Shown here piece by piece: positions 57,341 to 64,000 of a stretch of 64,000 bases of DNA. The stretch's first letter is position 1. The number at the start of each line of letters is the position of its first letter. The stretch covers positions 121,001-185,000 of the forward strand of contig CAJQUW010008950.1 in assembly GCA_907163375.1 (NCBI GenBank). The letters are read 5' to 3'. Origin of the DNA: Prostheceraeus crozeri. Its lineage: Eukaryota; Platyhelminthes; Polycladida; Euryleptidae. The position numbers were made by a program, and so were the translations under genes. A model generated the notes under the pieces. It ran no database searches, had not been told where the DNA came from, and saw only the letters and a program-made list of their open reading frames with translations.

Positions 57341-58313
57341 AGTTATTTAGCAAATTTAGTGCATGATTGCTTCCTTATAGCATCCCACGAGTTTGACATC
57401 TAAAATGCCCGCACGTAAGGTAAGCACTATTTAAATCTAACGAGTTCGAATGCTATGATGAAGCAATCTCATGCACGAGTTGCGTAGAGAATTTTGTTTG
57501 CAGACAAGCTGTGATGATCAAGGACAGAATGTGATTGGTATGTCTATGATTATCAAGAGCATTTGAATAGAAATTTAGCTTCATCAGTTGTGAAGATATC
57601 TAATCACAGATCTAGTCTGTGAGGACAAGAGCACTCATAATTGGCATAGATTACGCTCCGTTCAGTACATTGGAGTAAATATTATTTCCCACGCGGGAGA
57701 CAATCAGATTCTGGTTCACCTAAAAATAAATAAATAAAGCGACCGGATATGCACAATGCATGCACGGAGACAAATTAAATTATTTAATCATAAATGCAGA
57801 CAAGGCCGCATCGTTCACGTTACTTTTAAACCGTTCTACGATGATTAAAGAACATAAATGTGCAATTCAAATTGTTCAATCTTGGTTAAAGCATGGAATA
57901 ATTTCCAAAATCGCATTTGCTTAAATCACGATCATTTGATAATTACTAACTTAATCAGTTCATGGCCTCGACCAGATGTGTCAGTCAGAGAAGTTGCATT
58001 GCATCGGTCACTTAAATGTGCTATTAAGTAAATAAATACAAAAAATGAAATTTGAAGAATTAATAGAAAACTTGAAAGAGGTCTTATTCTGAAAACAACT
58101 CAGTACGGATGTAACGAATTGTAGACAAGAGCGCAATTGCAGGTGCAACTAAGATAAGTGAACTCTTCTCAACAAGTAAAACTTCTTCGTCACCCTATTG
58201 CAGATAGCTTAGCGGCTAATAGTGTGGACTTTTATTGGCTTTATTCACGGTAGATTATGACTCATGAAACTGAAATCCTACAGTTTTGGACGAAATTCTA
58301 CAAATTACAATTA
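57341..58313. other. Gene-free region
   Basis: No gene, repeat or RNA is supported. Confidence 0.4.
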
Positions 58314-58446
58314 ACTGACTTTAATCTGGTGCGCTGTGATCTTTTAGTCCGGATACCTTTCCTGATGGCTTCAAATGACACTATCGGGGCTCGACCTCTA
58401 GACCGACAGATCGCTAGGCCAAGCACTTAGCTACTATGCCACGGAC
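58314..58446 (-). mobile_element. tRNA-derived SINE, copy 7 (3'-truncated)
   Basis: A minus-strand match to the SINE head and body: box A GTGGCATAGTAGCTAAG, box B GAGGTCGAGCCCCG, then GTGTCATTTGAAGCC and AAGGTATCCGGAC. The tail containing CAGCACCGTCC is missing. Confidence 0.83.
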
Positions 58447-59299
58447 AACACTGACTACAATTGCAGGAAGTCAAGAAATTCAAAAATTCACTGATGTATT
58501 GAAAGCTTTGCAGACTGATCGGCTATCACCTTCATAGAGGTGGTGTGATGTGCCTGGAGGCCAATGGTTCGACTCTGTCCACCTAGAAAAGTGCCACTGC
58601 TCTCACTAGAGACAATTAATCTCAACCTGGTCAGAGCTGCCACTAAATGAAGACTACCCTATCACTTAACTGCTTACATGGCTCAATGCTAAGGTTCAAT
58701 GCGTAGGATAAAGAAAAACTTAAAAGTCACTGCGTGAATTCGAAATACGACATTGATGTTTTAATTCAATTCACCCAGAAAATTCAACAAAAATGCTCAA
58801 TTAAAGAGCATTGAAAAATGTACACATGTACCATATGTAAGCAAATTGATTGCTGTTGAGCATTGAGGTGAAGTTTTAAGCATATCATACATTTTATATA
58901 ATTTTCATTCATTAAAAATTATCAAAACACGCTTATCGCCTATCACATTTAATCTGTATCTCATTTGATCGACCGATGGTTCATTTCGGTTCATTAAAGC
59001 CAGGAAAACGAAATCACTGAAGGCATTAACAAAAAAAACGAAGTCACTAATTCAAATGTCAAACTAAATATTCAATCGACTCTTCTGATTTGACAGTGGG
59101 CGATCATATAATTGATGAATTCATGCACCTCTGGCTCTTTTATATATGACTTTTTCGGTCGCATAGCGGTCTTATTTGTAATTGTTTTGTCATGTTGATG
59201 AGTCATTACATAATGAATCAATCATGGTTTAAGATGCTGTGGTGGACAATCGATCCCCGCTACTTGCCTTAATGTCGGCGGTCACAATTGTGACAAGCT
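58447..59299. other. Gene-free region
   Basis: A box-B-like GGTTCGACTC occurs near 58567 in a GC-richer patch (58510-58700), but there is no convincing box A and no second copy. No gene is supported. Confidence 0.35.
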
Positions 59300-59466
59300 A
59301 TTTATTCATTGATTATAATTGCTATGACAACTGATGTGTGGTGGTGAGGGTTTGATCCTGCCAATTGACACAGTCGCATAAGTGGCTCGTAGCTCAGTTG
59401 GCAGAGCACAGGTCTAGTTTACCTTGTTCGTAGTTTCGAATCCTACCAGCCGAACGTCTTTTGCAT
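59300..59466 (+). mobile_element. Second tRNA-like repeat, copy 2
   Basis: The module GGCTCGTAGCTCAGTTGGCA with box B GTTTCGAATCC ends ACCAGCCG. It is preceded by about 85 bp (TTGCTATGACAACTGATG, then TTGATCCTGCCAATTGACA) also found beside the copy at 11753-11920. A genuine tRNA gene is unlikely because the anticodon arm is not clean and the upstream DNA is repeated. Confidence 0.72.
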
Positions 59467-60076
59467 CGCCATTTGATCCATCGTTTCTTAAATTTCATTA
59501 TTGTTAATAAATTGATTCAGAGAATGAAAAGACCAAATGAGGAAAATGTTATTAATTTCAGACATAAATAATATCGAGCTGATTGCTAGATATTTCGGTC
59601 GCGGGCTCGCCTCCAACTCTAATTGAAAGAAATATTTAAAATCAAATAAATCGAATAAGTGCAGCTGTGGCAGCTTCCTCAAATCGCGTTGGTACTTTAC
59701 TTATCAATCATTCATGACACTAATGAATTTGAGTAATATTCTCTAACATGATCAAATGTGCATTTTATTAGTCAGACAAATGGCATACGGTTGCCAAACA
59801 GACATACTCACCAGCATGCATTCACAAGGATCTGTGATAATGAGGAAACAATTTCTAGTGTTTGCTTGGCGTGTAATGTGACTACAATTTGGGCGTTTAA
59901 TGTGCAAAGTGACATCACAGCTTGTTGAATTGCTGTTACAAGATTGTTGAACACTTGTGTCTCACTTTCGCATTAAAATATCAGCAATGCGTGCATTATT
60001 CAAAACTGCAATCTTAAAGAAATCAGAGTAATTCCATACATCAAAGGGAAATTGATAAATAGAGTGCTTAGGTGTG
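59467..60076. other. Gene-free spacer
   Basis: No supported feature lies between the tRNA-like repeat and the diverged A copy. Confidence 0.4.
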
Positions 60077-60519
60077 TCAGCTTGCTTAAAGTACAAACTG
60101 ATTCAAAACGATGACACATGCAGGAACTTAATAAGTGGGCAGATGTAAAGTCTTAATGCCTTACTGGAACGCTAAAAATAGTCGTTCAACATTTGCGGAT
60201 TGCTATGAATTCCTTCTAAATGCTTCGATCTAAGTTCTGCCGAAAAATGTTAGTCCTTCCGATCATTGTTAAAAAAGACAGGACAGGAAAAAACGTTTAT
60301 ACAAGCTTCTCACGCATCGTTAGTGTCTCTTCTGTGTGATCTAGTTGTGAACAGTCACTGAAACTACGCACAATTTGGCGTGTATAATGTTGAACTACCT
60401 GCTCATTGTTAGATAGCTGTGGTATTTTGTCAGCAAATTGTGCCACTTTATGAACACTAAATGCTACGATTCTTCCTTTCTAGGCAAACAGAGGATATGA
60501 CGGCCTGTCTAATTCTATG
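60077..60519 (+). mobile_element. Family A short-form MITE, diverged copy
   Basis: The left terminus has eroded (match from about GCTTGCTTAAAG). The body has small deletions, and the right end reads CTGTCTAATTCTATG. It is one of the more diverged copies. Confidence 0.78.
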
Positions 60520-60976
60520 CTCAGGGCCGCCCATGAATTTGCTACAGCTCTATCGTCACTATCACTGAGCATTTTAACCTACGAGCTCTTCAGTCTGTGA
60601 CTATCACTTGTATTCTATTTAACACCGCACTAATTGCGGAAAGTGAGGTAAATTAAGAACGCAATTACAGGAACACAGGAACATTTTTTAAAAGAAATAC
60701 TCTGAAATCATCACAAAGATGCCACCCTCCAGCTATTGAGTGTTGTAATTGATTATTTTATCAGCATCATTATGCTTTGATTACTGTTATTGTGTTATTA
60801 GGATCAAATTACTCGTGAGTTGAGAACATATTAAGTTGAATGATACTTTGCAGAGCGTTGGCGCTAACTGATAGTTCGCTGCAATGAGATAAATTCAATT
60901 CTGGTAACGTGACATTAGACGGGCAATCAATACGGCATGTGAAAACCAATGAAACAGATTAAGTTAACAAAGGACT

Positions 60977-62169
60977 TTAATTGAATATCTTTAATAAGTA
61001 AGAAACACCGTTGTACTCAGCACTGCGATTAATTTTTGGCTGTCTATCTTTGATTTTAAGAGCCTCAACAGTGTTAATCTCATAATCTGTGTTACCTTTG
61101 AACATTATTTTAAATTGTTGATCAATTTCTGACTTACATCTACTACAGTTATACAAATGCTCATTAGTTGCTGTCGGATTCTTTCCATGCTCATCAATCC
61201 GCTGTTGAAGTCGGCGTTTAGTTTTGCCAATGTATTGGCTACATGGATCGCCCAAGCATGATAATTCATAAGCAACACACGACTTCTAGTCCGTCAGCCA
61301 GAGCGAGTTCAGCCAGGGAACAAGGCCGAAAATGAGACTTTCACAGAATGATGTACTACCTATGCCTACTACGAATTCGCGCGTCTGCCTAGTTCTAGTG
61401 AGATCCTCTTCTTGTCAGACACGATCAAAGAAATACACATGTAAATCCAATGGGACGCAGATTGCAGTTTTTGGTCAAAATGAAATTTTCAATGTTTTCG
61501 CTTGTTACGGTAAAAATACTCAGTCAAGAGTCATAATTTTTGGCATGGAATGTCTTCAGGTCATTTTTTATCAGGTTCATGAACATTTATCTATGAAACT
61601 ACATGCATTCAGATTTGACAAGCCTCCTACTGTCGGCAAGTATCAATATGTTGGCCCACTTTATCCACATTGAGCCACATTATCGTATACATCGCCGATC
61701 AAAAGCATGATAATATCACATACACATGATAGGAAATGACCTGAAGACATTTCATGCCAAAAATTATGGCTCTTGACTGAGTATTTTTTACCGTAACAAG
61801 CGAAAACATTGAAAATTTCATTTTGGCCAAAAACTGAAATCTGCATCCCATTGGATTTACATGTGTATTTCTTTGATCGTGTCTGACAAGAAGAGGATCT
61901 CACTAGAACTCGGCAGACGCGCGATTTCGTAGTAGGCATAGGGTGTACATCATTCTGTGAAAGTCCCACTTTCGGCCTTGTTCCCTGCAGAAACTCGCTC
62001 TGGCTGCCGGACTATTCATCAGCGGAATTGACCTACTTTTAAGTGAGAAATACGATTTTACTTTGCTTGTGCTAAAAACCACTTTTCCGTCTACGCTATA
62101 TTTTTTATATATTCTTTTCAAATCCAGTTTTAATTTTTCGGATGCTACTCTTATATTAAGTTGACTAAT
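60977..62169 (-). pseudogene. Penelope-like element ORF end with GIY-YIG domain, split by a foldback
   Basis: Two minus-strand segments are collinear parts of one frame. The upstream part (62169 to about 62018) reads LKRIYKKYSVDGKVVFSTSK, then SYFSLKSR; the downstream part (61286 to 60977) reads SCVAYELSC, then CSQYIGKTKRRLQQRIDEH. The block with QYIGKT.R.L..RI.EH is the GIY-YIG endonuclease domain found at the C-terminus of Penelope-like retroelements, and the preceding VVF.....SYFS.K pattern is the usual linker. The foldback at 61287-62014 lies between them with a 3-bp duplication. Without it the frame would continue uninterrupted. A TGA at 62170-62172 closes the frame upstream, and the reverse-transcriptase domain is not visible, so the copy was 5'-truncated or decayed as well. 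Confidence 0.88.
61287..62014. mobile_element. Foldback element, copy 2
   Basis: 728 bp with ends TAGTCCGTCAGCCAGAGCGA and, on the other strand, TAGTCCGGCAGCCAGAGCGA. The arms are long inverted repeats of nearly 300 bp that meet near ATGTCTTCAGGTCATTT, with a loop of about 170 bp. It is flanked by TTC at 61284-61286 and 62015-62017, a 3-bp duplication supported by the reading frame of the interrupted Penelope-like ORF. It matches 10275-10941. It encodes no protein; the frames within it read through repeat sequence. Confidence 0.92.
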
Positions 62170-63138
62170 TCATTCTATACATGCTGTTCTCCATTCTTTC
62201 AGCGACGATAATGATGTTTGGCAATACAACCACGTTTAAAGACTTATCTACGAAGTCACCGATTCTCTTATATTTCATCAAATTGAAGTGCTACTCTCAC
62301 TGGTCGATTCTGCAAGTTATTCTGTCTATTTTACCATCTGTCTACTTCTGAAATGGTGCTTCAATAGCATGAAAAGAAGGTTATTTGGCCAAGTGGAGAT
62401 ACTCAAAATTATCTCACGACCACAAGAGCTATTCACTTGATAGATCTCATAATCATTGCGTGTGAGATGGTTTTTACAGGCGATATAAGTCTTCACTATT
62501 GCGATAATTATTCAAATTGAACTCCAAAGAGGAAAGCCTAAAACCTGGCATGTTTAATCTGCACAGGAGAAAAGATAGCAATCAGATGCTAATTTGATTG
62601 TAGATGAAAATCACTCACGCTGTTACCAAGCTAAATATAGAAGTGCACTAACCAAAACTGCTAAAAATGTAGATCGAGAAAGGGAAATAGAGCATTTGCA
62701 TTTTTGAGTTCCGTACGAAAATAAAGCAATGCAGTCACAGTGCAGATTTTCGTTACAATTCGATTATATGCTCACAAGCATCATTGAGACAATTGACTTT
62801 CAAGAGACCTCAGGTGTGCATTACAGGTTCAAGCCCCTAAAACTTTCAAGCTTGAAATAAATGTGTACATTCTAAGAATCCGAAGCAATGTTTGCAACTT
62901 AGCATATGTTGCCTCATGATAAAATGCATGGTTATCTACTTGACTTGCATTCAAAATAACATGGACCACACGGATCTGTCTGCTGACCCGTTTCCTCAGA
63001 CCCATTTCCATCTCTGCTTCAACTATCAGCACGTGATTTCTCAACTAACTGGAAATCAAACCAGATATTTCACAATTTGGAAGACAGAGGCTGATTTTCG
63101 ACATTATTTAATTCAAAAAAGCGCAAATGTCTGTCAAT
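62170..63138. other. Gene-free region
   Basis: No gene or repeat is supported. Frames at 62829-63143 overlap on opposite strands without a recognised motif. Confidence 0.4.
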
Positions 63139-63306
63139 GCTGACAGCTTGTTGTTTGCCATTTACAATAGCAAGCGATGCACGAATTATCCATTCGAGAA
63201 GGAGGAAGTTGTCTCATTCTGTGATGTGCCACTTCGATATTAAGGTTAGATACAAATCTTCCATTCTAGGAAACCGAAGACACGCGCAGATGAATCTAAT
63301 GCTGTG
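63139..63306 (+). mobile_element. Family A long-form MITE, right part only
   Basis: Matches the last 170 bp of the long-form copies: GACAGCTTGTTGTTTGCCAT, GCACGAATTATCCATTCGAG, then GATGAATCTAATGCTGTG. The left part is absent; the junction is at about 63139. Confidence 0.83.
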
Positions 63307-64000
63307 GTACGCACTTCTGATGGCACACAAAGTGCAAGATGAAACAATCTTGAGAAGCAAAAAGGATGAGAAAGGAAATGAGCAAGATCAAAGAAATTGA
63401 TAGTGTTTTACCTTCTCTAGGTCTGCCGATCGAAATCGATTACTGGACCAATAACTCTTGGAAAAGGAGCATCCTTATCATTAACGGAAATTGATTACTA
63501 TGCAAAATTTCATTCAAAACAGAATAAATCTTGACTTTGTAGCTAGTAATTTCTAAAGCTACGTTCACACATGAGAGAAGAACCTGAGAGTTGACCTCAA
63601 ATCAAACCTGAGATTGAGACTAACCCGTTCACACTTGAGAGACAGATCTCAGGAAAAAAGCTGCCCCTCATTTTCTTGAGCCTCTCCTTCACTGAGCTAT
63701 CGACGCTGAGACTCGCTGAGACATGACCTGAGATCTGCAGAGACCTAGGTCTCAGACCAGTTCACACTATCGACATCAGGTCGCAGATAAACTGAAAAAT
63801 GTTTCTATTTATACCCTCCTGTTCCGCTAACTCTCAAGTTCCGTTCAGACTATGTGAGAGCTTGCTGAGACTCATGATCCATTTTGTCATAAATCGTCAT
63901 GAAGATTTGACGTAGGCAAGCCGCTGAAAGCCTATAGGTATTCGTAAAATACACCACGTAAACAGGTCATCAACTCGTTTAGGTAGGTTGTTTAATGCAA
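63307..64000. repeat. Region rich in CTGAGA/TCTCAG motifs, possible TIR element
   Basis: From about 63562 to 63880, TTCACACATGAGAG, TTCACACTTGAGAG, TTCACACTATCGAC and GTTCAGACTATGTGAGAG recur, with many CTGAGA and TCTCAG motifs and the self-complementary AGACCTAGGTCT near 63742. The pattern suggests repeated binding-site-like motifs in a transposon or a simple-sequence-derived region. No clean termini were found. The remainder, 63307-63560 and 63881-64000, holds nothing supported. Confidence 0.4.

Noticed and set aside
58510..58700. A third SINE with box-B-like GGTTCGACTC
   Set aside because: No clear box A, no second copy in the window and no recognisable tail.
59381..59455. A functional tRNA gene
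   Set aside because: Boxes A and B are present, but the anticodon stem is poor and the flanking DNA is repeated at 11753-11920, so it is a dispersed tRNA-like repeat.

Overview
The window looks like a gene-poor, AT-rich stretch of an animal nuclear genome, most likely an invertebrate. The evidence is eukaryotic mobile DNA: a DD41D mariner, the GIY-YIG end of a Penelope-like element, tRNA-derived SINEs, the 3' ends of non-LTR retrotransposons, hAT-type and 3-bp-TSD MITEs, foldback elements and minisatellites. There is no operon structure and no prokaryotic gene, and I could not assign a species. I found no convincing host gene. The open frames that are long enough to notice are transposon remnants or lie inside tandem repeats.

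The main theme is a network of related non-autonomous DNA transposons with 8-bp target-site duplications (TSDs). Family A (ends CACAGAATTA, about 520-610 bp) has about ten full or partial copies. Family B (ends CATAGAAAT, about 250 bp) has four copies, all flanked by 8-bp duplications. The two share terminal sequence. Some copies are nested (B inside A, and a 3-bp-TSD MITE inside A), and one A derivative is only 70 bp long. Beside them sit other TIR families: hAT-like elements at 15656, 17033, 40215 and 45337; a GGTACTTCTATTC family at 32718 and 35012; and a foldback family at 10275 and 61287, whose second copy split a Penelope-like ORF.

Layout: 0.7-5.2 kb holds one B and one A copy. 8.4-10.3 kb is a full-length mariner with a twice-interrupted transposase, followed at once by a foldback. 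12.9-15.2 kb is a cluster of A, B and MITE copies. 15.7-16.8 kb is a TIR element carrying the end of a reverse-transcriptase ORF. 18.3-25.4 kb is a mosaic of remnants. 27.9-30.2 kb has striking hairpins, including a perfect 54-bp palindrome. 32.7-37.0 kb holds the GGTACTTC family and tandem repeats. 39.7-41.0 kb is a clean 77-bp satellite abutting a hAT element. 42.8-45.4 kb holds LINE, A and hAT remnants. 49 kb is a 43-bp minisatellite. 51.9-53.9 kb is a 1.9-kb inverted duplication. 54.9-57.3 kb has minisatellites and hairpins. 59.3-62.2 kb holds a SINE, an A copy and the interrupted Penelope-like element.

A tRNA-derived SINE (seven copies) and a second tRNA-like repeat (two copies) are scattered throughout. 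Several insertions can be put in order because the empty or pre-insertion site is visible in the same window.
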